In this document: one piece after another, positions 42,331 through 51,555 of the stretch
Numbering within the stretch: the first letter of the stretch is position 1
How the letters are laid out: the number at the start of each line of letters is the position of its first letter
Source of the DNA: Brevibacterium sp. p3-SID960
GTDB lineage: Bacteria; Actinomycetota; Actinomycetes; Actinomycetales; Brevibacteriaceae
NCBI RefSeq assembly: GCF_025144725.1
Contig: NZ_JALXKS010000002.1
Location: 53,747 to 117,746 of the forward strand
DNA length: 64,000 bases
Reading direction: 5' to 3'
Program-made: the position numbers and the translations under genes
Notes under the pieces: generated by a model
What the model was told of the DNA's origin: nothing
What the model saw: only the letters and a program-made list of their open reading frames with translations
Database searches by the model: none

Positions 42331-43814
42331 TGGCAGCCGCGACCGGCGGCGTCGACGTCCTCGCCCGCGGCTTCGGCTGGCGGCACTCCGGTCGCAAGCG
42401 CGCCGCCGTCAGCGACATCGACCTGAGCATCGAGGCTGGTGAGCGCGTCCTGCTGCTCGGCTCCTCGGGGGCTGGGAAATCGACACTGCTGCACGCTATT
42501 GCCGGTGTGCTGCCGTCCGAATCCGGGTACCGGACCGGCGAGCTGCTCGTCGACGGCCGCCCACCGGATCCCACCTCGGGCACCACTGGGCTCGTCCTGC
42601 AGGACCCGGACGCGCAAGTGGTGCTCGCCCGGCTCGGCGACGATGTGTGCTTCGGAATGGAGAACACCGGCGTCGACCCGGCCGCCATGCCCGCCCGCGC
42701 CCGCGAGGCGCTGGCCACCGTCGGCCTCGACCTGCCGTGGGACCACCCGACCTCGGCGCTGTCGGGTGGGCAGAAGCAGCGTCTCGCCCTGGCCGGAGTG
42801 CTCGCCATGACCCCCGGCCTGATGGTCCTCGACGAGCCGACGGCCAACATCGATCCGGCCGCCGTGCCCGAGGTGTGCCAGGCGGTTCTGGGCGCGCAGG
42901 CCGCGTCCGGGGCGACCCTGCTCATCGTCGAGCACCGCGTCGACATCTGGGCCGAGCACGTCGACCGGATCATCGTGCTCGGTGAGACCGGGGTGGTGGC
43001 CGACGGCTCGCCCGCTGCTGTGCTGCACGACCCGGAGCTGCGCGGCAACCTGACCGCAGCCGGGGTCTGGCTGCCTGGTGCCGCACTCCCCCAGCCGCGC
43101 ACCCGACAGTCGGCAGGTGCGGTGCTGCTGGAGGCTGATGGGCTCGCCGTCGCCCGGGCCCGCCGCGGCCCGGTCGCCGTCAGCGATCTGAGCATCGACC
43201 TCGCCGAAGGGCAGGCGCTGGCGCTCGTCGGTCACAACGGCGCCGGCAAGTCGACGACAGCGCTCACCCTCGGCGGGCTGCTGCCTGCCCGTGCTGGAAG
43301 GGTCCGGGCCACGCCGCGGCTGCTCGACCTCGGGCACGGGGCTCCCCGCCACAGCGACCCGCACCGGTGGCCGGCGGCCGACCTCGTCGCCCGGATCGGC
43401 ACGGTGTTCCAGGAGCCGGAGCACCAGTTCCTCACGACCACGGTCGCCGATGAGCTGCGGCTGGGCCCGCGCCAGGCCGGCTGCACGCCGGCTGAGACCG
43501 AAGCGCGGGTGGCCGAGCTGCTCGAACGCCTCCGGCTCACCCGGCTGGCCGGCGCGCATCCGCACACGCTCTCCGGCGGGGAGAAGCGGCGGCTGTCGGT
43601 GGCATGCATGATGGCGACCCGCCCGCCGGTGCTCATCATCGACGAGCCGACCTTCGGACAGGATGCCAACACGTGGCGGGAGCTGGCGGCGCTCAGCTGC
43701 GAGCTGCTCGATGCCGGGACCGCGCTGCTGACCGTCAGCCACGATGCGGAGTTCCTCCAGGCGATCGCCGCCGAGCGGATGCTGTTCGGCCGCGGGCAGG
43801 CGGTGCGCGCATGA
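42330..43814 (+). CDS. ykoD: ECF transporter ATPase with two ABC domains (YkoD-like)
   Basis: From ATG 42330, sharing a base with the ykoE stop, the product is 494 residues with two complete ABC domains. Domain 1: Walker A GSSGAGKSTL, signature LSGGQKQRLALAG, Walker B LMVLDEPTANID. Domain 2 from about residue 270: Walker A GHNGAGKSTT, signature LSGGEKRRLSVAC, Walker B VLIIDEPTFGQD. It powers vitamin uptake with YkoE and YkoC. A longer upstream frame is an overlap artefact with ykoE. Confidence 0.93.
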   Translation: MAAATGGVDVLARGFGWRHSGRKRAAVSDIDLSIEAGERVLLLGSSGAGKSTLLHAIAGVLPSESGYRTGELLVDGRPPDPTSGTTGLVLQDPDAQVVLARLGDDVCFGMENTGVDPAAMPARAREALATVGLDLPWDHPTSALSGGQKQRLALAGVLAMTPGLMVLDEPTANIDPAAVPEVCQAVLGAQAASGATLLIVEHRVDIWAEHVDRIIVLGETGVVADGSPAAVLHDPELRGNLTAAGVWLPGAALPQPRTRQSAGAVLLEADGLAVARARRGPVAVSDLSIDLAEGQALALVGHNGAGKSTTALTLGGLLPARAGRVRATPRLLDLGHGAPRHSDPHRWPAADLVARIGTVFQEPEHQFLTTTVADELRLGPRQAGCTPAETEARVAELLERLRLTRLAGAHPHTLSGGEKRRLSVACMMATRPPVLIIDEPTFGQDANTWRELAALSCELLDAGTALLTVSHDAEFLQAIAAERMLFGRGQAVRA

Positions 43815-44614
43815 ATGCCGACCTCCTCGTCCCAGTCGTCCGGGAGACCGCGCTGGTGCGCTGCAATCCGGTCGCCAAGCTCGCCGCCGGTGCGGTGCTC
43901 GCCGTTGCGGTCGTGCTCAGCATCGACGTCGTCTCCGCAGCCGTCATGCTCGGACTCGTCGTCCTCATGCTGCCGCTCACCGGCCTCGACCTGGCCATAC
44001 TCGTCAAACGGCTGTGGTTCCTGCCGCTGGCCGCGCTCATGGCCGGCTGGGGCACCGCGCTGCTGTCGCAGAAGACCGGCACGGTGATCGTCGACGCCGG
44101 CCCGCTGCTGCTCACCAGCGACTCGCTGACGATGGGCGCAGCAGTTGCGCTGCGCGCGCTCGCACTTGCGCTGCCGGCGGTCATCCTCATCGCGACGATC
44201 GACCCGACCGACCTGGCCGACAGCCTCATCCAGCACCTGCGGCTGCCGGCGACCTTCGTGCTCGCGGCGCTGGCCGCCGCCCGGCTCGTGACCCTGTTCA
44301 TCGCCGAATGGCAGACCCTCACCCAAGCCCGCCGGGCCCGAGGTGTGGCCGGCGGGAACGTGTTCGCCCGGGTCGGCGGTTTCTTCCAGACGTCGTTCGC
44401 GCTGCTCGTGCAGGCGATCCGGCGCGGCACCCGGCTGGCGATGGCGATGGAAGGCCGCGGCTTCGGTGCGCAGGACCGCACCTGGGCGCGGGTCTCGTCC
44501 TTCCATCCGCGCGACGGAGTGCTCCTCGCCGGTGCGATCATCGCCGCTGCCGTCACCATCGGTGCGGCGGTCGCCGCTGGGACCTGGAACTTCATCTTCA
44601 CGATCGGGTCGTGA
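43811..44614 (+). CDS. ykoC: ECF transporter T component (YkoC-like)
   Basis: From ATG 43811, overlapping the ykoD stop by 4 nt, the product is 267 residues. It has five to six membrane helices and the EcfT coupling helices with Ala-Arg-Gly-type motifs: QARRARGVAGG and AMEGRGFGAQDRTW. These bind grooves on the two ATPase domains. It is the last gene of the TPP-controlled operon; it converges with the methyltransferase gene, with a 10-bp direct repeat in the gap. Confidence 0.88.
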   Translation: MNADLLVPVVRETALVRCNPVAKLAAGAVLAVAVVLSIDVVSAAVMLGLVVLMLPLTGLDLAILVKRLWFLPLAALMAGWGTALLSQKTGTVIVDAGPLLLTSDSLTMGAAVALRALALALPAVILIATIDPTDLADSLIQHLRLPATFVLAALAAARLVTLFIAEWQTLTQARRARGVAGGNVFARVGGFFQTSFALLVQAIRRGTRLAMAMEGRGFGAQDRTWARVSSFHPRDGVLLAGAIIAAAVTIGAAVAAGTWNFIFTIGS

Positions 44615-44642
44615 CGGCCCGCCTGCACTGCAGACGGCCCGC
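44613..44642. repeat. 10-bp direct repeat after ykoC
   Basis: GACGGCCCGC occurs at 44613-44622 and 44633-44642; the first copy begins inside the ykoC stop codon. The period is 20 bp. Confidence 0.5.
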
Positions 44643-44646
44643 GGGG

Positions 44647-45246
44647 TCAGATCCTGGCTGAGACGCAGACGAGGAAGTCACTGTCGGCTGCGAACGGCTG
44701 CAGCGTCCAGGTGGCGAAGCGGTGCTCGATGCGCAGGCCGGCCTGTGAGAGGTCGTCGGCGTATTCGTCGAAGTCGTAACCGCGCCCGGCACCGAAGCCG
44801 GTGATGAGCCGCCCGCCGGGTGCGAGCACGGAGGCGAGGTTGGCGACGACGGCCGCGCGTGAGGCGGGGTCGAGGAAGGTCATGACGTTGCCGGCGCTGG
44901 CGGCGATGTCGAAGCCGTCGCCGAGCTGTTCGGGGCCGGTCTCGGCGAGGTCACCGACGTGCCACTCGGCTGCAGGGCAGGTCTCGCGCGCCTCGCTGAT
45001 GAGCACCTCGTCAAGGTCGACGCCGACTACGCTGTGCCCGCGCGCAGCCAGGTACGCCCCGACCCGGCCGGTGCCGCAGCCGGCGTCGAGGATGCGGCTG
45101 CCGCGTTCGGCCATCGCGTCGATGAGACGGGCCTCCCCGTCGAGGTCGTGGCCGGCGGCGGCGAGGCTGCGCCAGCGCTCGGCGTAGCGGTGCGAGTGCT
45201 CGGGATCCCTGGCGATCATCTGCGCCCACTGGTGCTGGTAGCTCAT
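44647..45246 (-). CDS. Class I SAM-dependent methyltransferase
   Basis: The 199-residue protein has the Rossmann SAM-binding motif ILDAGCGTGRVGAYLA (about residues 52-67), motif II VVGVDLDEVLI and a post-motif strand FDIAASAGNVMTFLD. It is close to the methyltransferase-11/25 group of small cytosolic enzymes; the substrate is unknown. The start at 45246 has a -10 hexamer TACGAT six bases upstream, between this gene and the LysR gene (4-nt gap), so it probably has its own leaderless promoter inside the end of lysR. Confidence 0.82.
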   Translation of the reverse strand: MSYQHQWAQMIARDPEHSHRYAERWRSLAAAGHDLDGEARLIDAMAERGSRILDAGCGTGRVGAYLAARGHSVVGVDLDEVLISEARETCPAAEWHVGDLAETGPEQLGDGFDIAASAGNVMTFLDPASRAAVVANLASVLAPGGRLITGFGAGRGYDFDEYADDLSQAGLRIEHRFATWTLQPFAADSDFLVCVSARI

Positions 45247-45250
45247 GGCC

Positions 45251-46141
45251 TCATCGTATCCCCGCGCCGACGGCGAACACCTCGGTGAGCACCTCGGTGA
45301 CTGTGGTGATGTCGGGCCGGTCGGCGTGCTCCTCCCGGCTGATGACGACGATGTGCCGGCCGCCTGCCTGCGTGCCGGGAACCAGCTGCAGCCCGGGCGG
45401 GGCGAGTGCCATCATGATCGGGGTGCCGAGCGTGTAGCCCAGCCCCGAGCGGACCATCGCGAGCGCCACGGAGGTGTCGGTGATGATATGGGTCTCGCGG
45501 GCGGCGAACCCCAGCCCGGCGATCGCGAAGCGGACTGCCCGGCCCTGCAGGGACCGGCTCGGCGGCAGGATCCAGGTGCTGCCGGCAAGCTCCTCGTGGG
45601 TGGGCGCCGGACCCGCGGGAGAGACGACAGAGAACTCCTCGCTGTGCACGTGCTTGACCCGCAGCCCTCGCTGCGGGGCGAGTGGGGCGGCCGGGTAGTC
45701 GATGCCGATGCCGACGTCGATGCGCCCGGCGAGCACCGCCTCGGGCATGTGTTCGACGTCGATCTCCCGCGCCTGCACCCCTGAACCGGTCAGCCGGCCG
45801 GCCGCGGCGGCGAAGGCGACGACCGAGGCTGAGCCGAACACCCCCAGCGTCACCGCACCGACGCGACCGAAGTCCTGACCGCGCACCGCCTCGGCGGCCT
45901 GCTCCTCAGCGGCGATGACCGCGCGGGCGCGCTCGAGCAGGGTGCGTCCGGCCTCCGTGAGGGCGAAGCCGCGGCCGGCGGAGACGAGCAGGTCGGTGCC
46001 GACGACCCGGCGCAGGGTCGCCATGTGCTGGCTCACCGCCCCAGGGGTGTAGCCGAGCGCGCGGGCGGCCGCACTCATGGTGCCGAGCTCGGCAACGGCG
46101 ACGAAGGCGCGCAGCTGCACGAGCGTCCAGTTCATCGCCAT
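45251..46141 (-). CDS. LysR-family regulator, divergent from amaA-like gene
   Basis: The 296-residue protein has a winged helix at about residues 5-65 (LRAFVAVAELGTMSAAARAL, then GAVSQHMATLRRVVG) and a periplasmic-binding-like effector domain after residue 95. It is divergent from the flavin oxidase/ALDH pair, the standard arrangement for a LysR activator of an adjacent pathway; P. putida amaR-amaAB is a comparable layout. TAGGGA lies six bases before the first ATG (an imperfect -10), and a second ATG is two codons in. Confidence 0.86.
   Translation of the reverse strand: MAMNWTLVQLRAFVAVAELGTMSAAARALGYTPGAVSQHMATLRRVVGTDLLVSAGRGFALTEAGRTLLERARAVIAAEEQAAEAVRGQDFGRVGAVTLGVFGSASVVAFAAAAGRLTGSGVQAREIDVEHMPEAVLAGRIDVGIGIDYPAAPLAPQRGLRVKHVHSEEFSVVSPAGPAPTHEELAGSTWILPPSRSLQGRAVRFAIAGLGFAARETHIITDTSVALAMVRSGLGYTLGTPIMMALAPPGLQLVPGTQAGGRHIVVISREEHADRPDITTVTEVLTEVFAVGAGIR
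45253..45258 (-). promoter_or_regulatory. -10 box of a probable leaderless methyltransferase promoter
   Basis: TACGAT on the minus strand lies 6 nt (GAGGCC) before the ATG at 45246, overlapping the 3' end of the LysR gene. Confidence 0.45.
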
Positions 46142-46387
46142 CGGCGCTCCCTACGTTTCTGTCACATTCACCATCGGCCGCACCGGCCGCCTTTCAGCAA
46201 TCCTAAACGCTGCATTCACAGTTCATCGCTGTCAGGACGTTGCCTGGGGCGGGTTGGCTGGCCGAAGATGACAGCACACGCAGTTGTGAGACCCGACACA
46301 GTCGTCGGGCCTGCGCTCCCGGCACCGACTGCCAGGGCCCACCGGGCCCCGGCAGAACGCGCCGGCCTGAAGAGGAGGAGGTTCACC

Positions 46388-47545
46388 ATGACTGTTCCCC
46401 TGCCCCCGAGTGCTTCGATCGTCATCATCGGCGGCGGCATCATGGGCGTGGCAGCCGCGTACTACCTGGCCGAATCGGGAGTCGAGGACATCGTCGTCAT
46501 CGAGCGCGACCAGCTCGGCTCCGGTTCGACGTGCAAGGCCGCCGGCGGTCTGCGCACCCAGTTCTCCGACGAGACCAACATCATGCTCGGCGCCCGCAGC
46601 CTGAAGACGTTCCGCCGCTTCGCAACCGATTTCGCCACCGACCTCGATCTCGTCACCAGCGGCTACCTGTTCCTGCTCGACAACGACGCCGACGCCGCAG
46701 CGTTCGAACGCAACGTCGAGCTGCAGCGCTCCCTCGGCCAGTCCTCGCGGATGCTCACCGTCTCCGAAGCCCACGAGCTCTCCCCGGTGATCTCCACCTC
46801 GGGCCTGGTGGCAGCGGCCTTCAACCCCGAGGACGCCCACTGCACACCTGAGGCGGCTGTCAGCGGGTTCGCGTGCGCTGCGCGCAACCGCGGGGTGACC
46901 TTCGTGCAGAACTGCGAGGTCACCGACATCGTCACCACCGGCGAGGAGATCCACGGGGTGACGACGACGAAGGGCGAGATCGCCACCTCGCACGTGGTGT
47001 GCGCAGCCGGCGCCTGGTCGCAGAGGATCGGCGAGATGGCCGGCGTGCACCTGCCTGTCACCCCGCTGCGCCGGCACGTCGCGGTGACCGAGCCGGTCGA
47101 CTTCGATGCCGCGAAGCTGCCGTTCACCATCGACTTCACCACTTCGTTCTACTTCCACTCCGAGTGCCGCGGCCTGCTCATGGGCGCCCCGGAGGTCGAG
47201 GACGTCCGCGAGTTCAACCTGCACACCGACCCCGCCTGGCTCGACCGGCTCGCCGAGCTCATCGAGCACCGGACACCGGCCCTCGGCGACGTGGGGATCG
47301 GCAAGGGCTGGGCGGGCCTGTACGAGTGCACCCCGGATCACAACGCGCTCATCGGCACCGCGGCCCACCTGCCCGGGTTCATCTACGCAACCGGGTTCTC
47401 CGGCCACGGGTTCCTGCAGGGCCCAGCCGTCGGCGAGGTGGTGCGCGACCTCTGCCTCGGGCGCGCGCCGTTCGTCGACGTCAGCGGTCTGAGCGTCGAG
47501 CGATTCGACCGCGAGGAGCTGCGCGTCGAGATGAACGTCGTGTAA
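46388..47545 (+). CDS. FAD-dependent amino acid oxidase, probable L-pipecolate oxidase (AmaA-like)
   Basis: GAGGAGGAGG lies directly before ATG 46388, fixing the start; the product is 385 residues. It has the FAD loop IIGGGIMGVAAAYYLAES, the GSGSTCKAAGGLRTQFSDETN region of the sarcosine-oxidase-beta/DadA-like family, and the C-terminal YATGFSGHGFLQGPAVGEVV. The next gene is an ALDH7-type dehydrogenase, which matches the amaA-amaB pair that degrades L-pipecolate from lysine in Pseudomonas putida. Sarcosine or hydroxyproline oxidation remain alternatives. It is divergent from a LysR gene. Confidence 0.75.
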   Translation: MTVPLPPSASIVIIGGGIMGVAAAYYLAESGVEDIVVIERDQLGSGSTCKAAGGLRTQFSDETNIMLGARSLKTFRRFATDFATDLDLVTSGYLFLLDNDADAAAFERNVELQRSLGQSSRMLTVSEAHELSPVISTSGLVAAAFNPEDAHCTPEAAVSGFACAARNRGVTFVQNCEVTDIVTTGEEIHGVTTTKGEIATSHVVCAAGAWSQRIGEMAGVHLPVTPLRRHVAVTEPVDFDAAKLPFTIDFTTSFYFHSECRGLLMGAPEVEDVREFNLHTDPAWLDRLAELIEHRTPALGDVGIGKGWAGLYECTPDHNALIGTAAHLPGFIYATGFSGHGFLQGPAVGEVVRDLCLGRAPFVDVSGLSVERFDREELRVEMNVV

Positions 47546-47595
47546 GCCGGCAATCTGCAACACACTGAAGACACCCCACAAGAGAAGGAGCATCC

Positions 47596-49128
47596 ATGAC
47601 CTTTCCCAGCCAGGACGCCATCATCCAGCTCACCCGCGAAGGACTGGCAGCCTGCGGCATCGACTTCGATTCGCTGCTGACCGAAGAGTCGGCGCAGTCG
47701 ATGCCGCTGCCCTCCCCCATCACCGGCCAGATCCTCGGCCACATCGCCGTCGACACTCCCGAATCCGCTGCCGAGGCGGTGGCGAAGTCCCAGCAGGCGT
47801 TCCGCCAGTGGAAGGACGTGCCGGCTCCCGTGCGCGGCAAGGTGGTGCAGCGCTGGGGCCGCCTGCTCGAGGAGCACAAGGACGAACTCGCCAAGCTCGT
47901 CACGGTCGAGGCGGGCAAGACCCCGTCCGAGGCGGCCGGCGAGGTGCAGGAGATGATCGACATCTGCGAGCTGGCCGTCGGCCAGTCGCGGCAGATGTAC
48001 GGCAAGACGATGCCGAGTGAGCGTCCGGGCCACCGGCTCATGGAGACCTGGCATCCGCTCGGAGTCGTCGGCATCATCACCGCGTTCAACTTCCCGGTCG
48101 CCCCGTATGCGTGGAACACCGCGCTGGCGATCGCCTGCGGTGACACGGTGATCTGGAAGCCCTCAGAGGCCTCGACGCTCTCAGCCCTCGGCGCGAATGC
48201 GCTGCTGGCGCAGGCTGCGAAGGAGGAGGGCGCGCCGGACAACCTCAACCTGCTGCTCGTCGGCGACCGCTCCGTAGGCGAGGTGCTCGTCGAGGACGAG
48301 CGTGTCGCGCTGCTCTCGGCGACCGGTTCGGTGCCGATGGGCCGGGCTGTCGGGCCGAAGGTGCAGCAGCGGTTCGGACGGCTGCTGCTGGAGCTCGGCG
48401 GCAACAACGCCGCGATCGTCGCCCCGAGCGCAGACATGGATCTGTCGTTGCGCGGTGCCGTTTTCGCCGCCGCCGGTACGGCCGGTCAGCGCTGCACGAC
48501 GCTGCGCCGCCTCATCGTGCACACCGACATCGTCGATGAGCTCGTCGGCAAGATCGTCGACGCCTACGGCACGCTGAGAATCGGAGCGCCGACGGAGGAC
48601 GGTGTGCTCGTCGGGCCGCTCATCAGCAAGAAGGCCTTCGATAACATGCAGGCAGCGCTTGAGGCTGCGAGGTCCCAGGGCGGCGAGGTGCTGTGCGGCG
48701 GTGCCCGTGTGCTCGCCGATGACGCCCCGGATGCCTACTATGTCGAGCCGGCTGTCGTGAAGATGCCCGGACAGACGGAGATCGTCGAGGCGGAGACCTT
48801 CGCACCGATCCTCTACGTCATGGAGTACACGGATCTCGATGACGCCATCGAGCTGAACAATGCCGTCCCGCAGGGCTTGTCATCGGCGATCTTCACGCAG
48901 GATCAGGCTGAGGCTGAGCGCTTCCTCGCAGGTTCGGACACCGGCATCGCCAACGTCAACATCGGCACCTCTGGTGCTGAGATCGGCGGCGCGTTCGGTG
49001 GCACGAAGGAGACCGGCGGCGGACGTGAGTCCGGTGCGGATTCGTGGCAGGCGTACATGCGTCAGGCGACGAACACGGTCAACTACTCCGGTGAGCTGCC
49101 GCTGGCCCAGGGAGTGAAGTTCCTGTGA
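47596..49128 (+). CDS. ALDH7-type aldehyde dehydrogenase, probable piperideine-6-carboxylate dehydrogenase (AmaB-like)
   Basis: The 510-residue enzyme has the NAD loop ITAFNFPVAPYAWN, catalytic Glu266 in LLLELGGNNAAIV and catalytic Cys300 in GTAGQRCTTLRRL. The segments VEAGKTPSEAAGEVQEMID and GQSRQMYGKTMPSERPGHR are characteristic of the ALDH7 (antiquitin / AmaB) branch, which oxidises alpha-aminoadipate semialdehyde to alpha-aminoadipate in lysine degradation. It is 50 nt after the flavin oxidase, with AGAAGGAG upstream. Three tandem 16-bp units begin at its stop codon. Confidence 0.85.
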   Translation: MTFPSQDAIIQLTREGLAACGIDFDSLLTEESAQSMPLPSPITGQILGHIAVDTPESAAEAVAKSQQAFRQWKDVPAPVRGKVVQRWGRLLEEHKDELAKLVTVEAGKTPSEAAGEVQEMIDICELAVGQSRQMYGKTMPSERPGHRLMETWHPLGVVGIITAFNFPVAPYAWNTALAIACGDTVIWKPSEASTLSALGANALLAQAAKEEGAPDNLNLLLVGDRSVGEVLVEDERVALLSATGSVPMGRAVGPKVQQRFGRLLLELGGNNAAIVAPSADMDLSLRGAVFAAAGTAGQRCTTLRRLIVHTDIVDELVGKIVDAYGTLRIGAPTEDGVLVGPLISKKAFDNMQAALEAARSQGGEVLCGGARVLADDAPDAYYVEPAVVKMPGQTEIVEAETFAPILYVMEYTDLDDAIELNNAVPQGLSSAIFTQDQAEAERFLAGSDTGIANVNIGTSGAEIGGAFGGTKETGGGRESGADSWQAYMRQATNTVNYSGELPLAQGVKFL

Positions 49129-49173
49129 TCTGCGGCTGAGCTGATCTGCAGCTGAGCTGATCTGCGGCTGATC
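49126..49173. repeat. Three 16-bp tandem repeats starting at the ALDH stop codon
   Basis: The unit TGATCTGCGGCTGAGC occurs three times head to tail (49126, 49142, 49158), with single-base differences in copies two and three. The first three bases of copy one are the TGA stop. Confidence 0.85.
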
Positions 49174-49234
49174 CACGGCTGGCCTGATCGCCGCTGTCAT
49201 CGCCCCGGTTCGAGCATCAAGTTCGGACCGGGGC

Positions 49235-49300
49235 GGTCGACGTTCCGGGCAGCCACGGTCAACGTTCCGGGCAGCCACGGTCGACGTTCCGGGCGGTGGC
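49235..49300. repeat. Three 22-bp tandem repeats
   Basis: A 22-bp unit with core GACGTTCCGGGCAGCC occurs at 49235, 49257 and 49279. Copies one and two differ at one base; copy three diverges in its last six. The array ends 7 nt before the HNH stop. Confidence 0.85.
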
Positions 49301-49306
49301 AATCGA

Positions 49307-51502
49307 TCAGAACGGCGGCGGGTCGGCCGAGTTCTCCCAGCCGCCTGAGGGCTCGCCTCTGAGGTTGTCGAAGACAGTTCGCGTCTGCGATGGGTGCGCG
49401 GGATCGTCTGCTGATATGCAACCAGCAGGTCGGTGTGTCCGCGCGGTGGCTGCTTCGGCGGAATCGTCTGGGTCATCGTCTCCGCCGGAGCGATCGGGTA
49501 TGCGCAGCACCGGTTCTGGGCTGGGATTGGGCAATCGTCCTTCAGCCATGGCAGCGAAGTGCTCAGCATTGAGAACGCCGAGCAGACTTTCGGGGATCGT
49601 CACCGGATCGCACGTGCGACCGTCCATCTCCCAGCAGATCATCTCGCTGCTTCCGCAGGATGACAGACGCAGCGCGCCCTGTGTTTTGAGCTGGTGGTGC
49701 ATCTTACACAGCGGATGCAGGTTCTTCATCGTCGTAAGCCCGCCGGCTGCCGGATGTCTGTGATCGAAGGGCCGCTGGTGATCGAGTTCGGCCTTGCGCG
49801 CCGGCTGGTGGCAACCTGGCGCGGTGCAGTACTGCCACTTCTCCACCAGAGCGATGCGCATCGCCTCGGGAATGGTGTAGGTCTGTGCCTGCGCGTCGCG
49901 CACCTTCCCGGTTTCAGGGTCGGTGAGGATGCGGTAGACGGTCTTCGGCCCGGATCCGACGATGTGGCGAGCAGCGTCGGGGTTGATCGGGATGCCGTTG
50001 AGCGTGCCGGGAATGTCAGCGTCCTCGTTCAGCAGAGTCATCATCGGCACGGTGACGTTCACGCGCGCCTGTCGGCGCAGCCATTCGGTGTCGGTCGGGC
50101 AGGTGAAGCGCACGCGCGTGCGGTCCGGTTCGACACCGGGGATGGACTCCGCACCCACCTCGTCAGCAGGGGCGCACTCGGACTCCGTGGCGAGGATCGC
50201 TCCTGCCAGCAGGTCGAACTTCAGCTGCTCGAGTGTGCGGTCCTCGACCGGGATATGCCCGTCTGGAAGCTGTTCCCCGAAGGCTGAGAGCTGGCCGCGC
50301 CGGATCGCCTTGGCCATGCCGGCGAGCCGCGCTTCGAGCAGCACGAGAGAATGCGTGGGGCCGATGAGCGTCATCTCGCTGGTGCCGTTGGCGTTGTGAT
50401 GGGTGACGACGCGACGCCTGGAGAAGGCTTCCTCGTTGCGCTCGTCATCGGTCATGAGAGCGGCGATCAGCTCGTTGACCGCTCGACGGAAATAGACCAT
50501 CTTCGTCGCCCGGCATTGGGAGATCTTTTCGTCGAAGATCGGCATCTTGCGTGCAGGCAGCTTGCCGGCGGCACGCACTGCATACTCCAGACGATCGAAC
50601 GAGAGCTCACCTGCGCGCACCATCGACAGCAGGCGTGGCGTGCCGAGGATGGCCCGTGCCGCCCGCTTGATCTTGCTCGCTGCTGTCTGGGTGGTGCAGT
50701 CGTACAGTTCGGTGAGGCTGAGAAGCAGCTCGCTTGTGAATGTGTCCTCAACCTGGGCGAGCGAGACGGCCATGCGCTCCGCGAGCTGTGCGCTGACCCC
50801 GTCGGCGATCGGACGGAACTCGCTCGTCGCGCTCCTCTTGCCGCGCTTGCGGTCATCCGCGCCGACGGCGCCGAGGCGTGAGAACGTCCCGTGAGCACTG
50901 TGGCCGATGATCGCACGCGGTCGCACCGCGTCCTTGCGGCGGAGGCCGATGTCGATTCCCTGGTGGACCAGCGTGCTGTGGATGCTGTCGGGATCGCTGA
51001 GGTCCGGCAGACCACGATCCCAGCTGAGGTCGGCCTCGATGCGATGGATCACGGAGGGATCGAAGACGAAGGTGACGTGGTCCCTCGGCTCACTTCCCGG
51101 CTCCCGGAGCTGTTCTTCAGTGCAGGGAACCGTCCACTCGATCGTCTCGGATGAGGTGGAGGCAGGGGGCAGGTGACGGAACCGCGCTGGCCGGTACTTG
51201 ATCCACTCGTCCACGATGCAGGAGAGTTCGCGGTACTCAGGCTCGCGATCCAGGCGTGCACTGTAGCTTGCGAGCGCATCCTCGTACTCATGCACTTTGA
51301 GCAGTCCTTGGGCGACGCGGCTGGCATGCAGCCGGTTGAGCCGGACATCGAGGTCTCCCCGCACGGCCTCACCGTGACCCCTGCGACCCGTGGCAGCCCG
51401 GCCGGGCAGAACTCCCCTGCATCGCGGGCGACGGATGTGCGATCGGAGGGCAGCCTCGATCGATGGCTCCATGTCCTCAGGATCAGGATTCCGCGTTCTC
51501 AT
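49307..51502 (-). CDS. DUF222/HNH endonuclease-domain protein
   Basis: The ATG at 51502, with GAGGGGG eight bases upstream, gives 731 residues; a TTG at 51529 is possible. The first two thirds are the helical DUF222 domain common in actinobacterial multi-copy proteins, and residues of about 565-620 form an HNH nuclease with zinc-type cysteines: CTAPGCHQPARKAELDH, then PFDHRHPAAGG and LHPLCKMHHQLKT. The tail is disordered and acidic. Biological role is unsettled; such proteins occur in many copies in Brevibacterium and relatives, some near mobile DNA. It has a near-consensus promoter at 51556-51584. Confidence 0.82.
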   Translation of the reverse strand: MRTRNPDPEDMEPSIEAALRSHIRRPRCRGVLPGRAATGRRGHGEAVRGDLDVRLNRLHASRVAQGLLKVHEYEDALASYSARLDREPEYRELSCIVDEWIKYRPARFRHLPPASTSSETIEWTVPCTEEQLREPGSEPRDHVTFVFDPSVIHRIEADLSWDRGLPDLSDPDSIHSTLVHQGIDIGLRRKDAVRPRAIIGHSAHGTFSRLGAVGADDRKRGKRSATSEFRPIADGVSAQLAERMAVSLAQVEDTFTSELLLSLTELYDCTTQTAASKIKRAARAILGTPRLLSMVRAGELSFDRLEYAVRAAGKLPARKMPIFDEKISQCRATKMVYFRRAVNELIAALMTDDERNEEAFSRRRVVTHHNANGTSEMTLIGPTHSLVLLEARLAGMAKAIRRGQLSAFGEQLPDGHIPVEDRTLEQLKFDLLAGAILATESECAPADEVGAESIPGVEPDRTRVRFTCPTDTEWLRRQARVNVTVPMMTLLNEDADIPGTLNGIPINPDAARHIVGSGPKTVYRILTDPETGKVRDAQAQTYTIPEAMRIALVEKWQYCTAPGCHQPARKAELDHQRPFDHRHPAAGGLTTMKNLHPLCKMHHQLKTQGALRLSSCGSSEMICWEMDGRTCDPVTIPESLLGVLNAEHFAAMAEGRLPNPSPEPVLRIPDRSGGDDDPDDSAEAATARTHRPAGCISADDPAHPSQTRTVFDNLRGEPSGGWENSADPPPF

Positions 51503-51555
51503 TGCCGCCGCCCCCTCGTGAGCGATCAAGAGGCGGATACCACCTCTTCAGTTCT

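Noticed and set aside
46142-46387. A LysR T-N11-A box in the lysR/oxidase gap
   Set aside because: CAGC / GCTG symmetry near 46196 is only 4 bp per arm, too weak to call.
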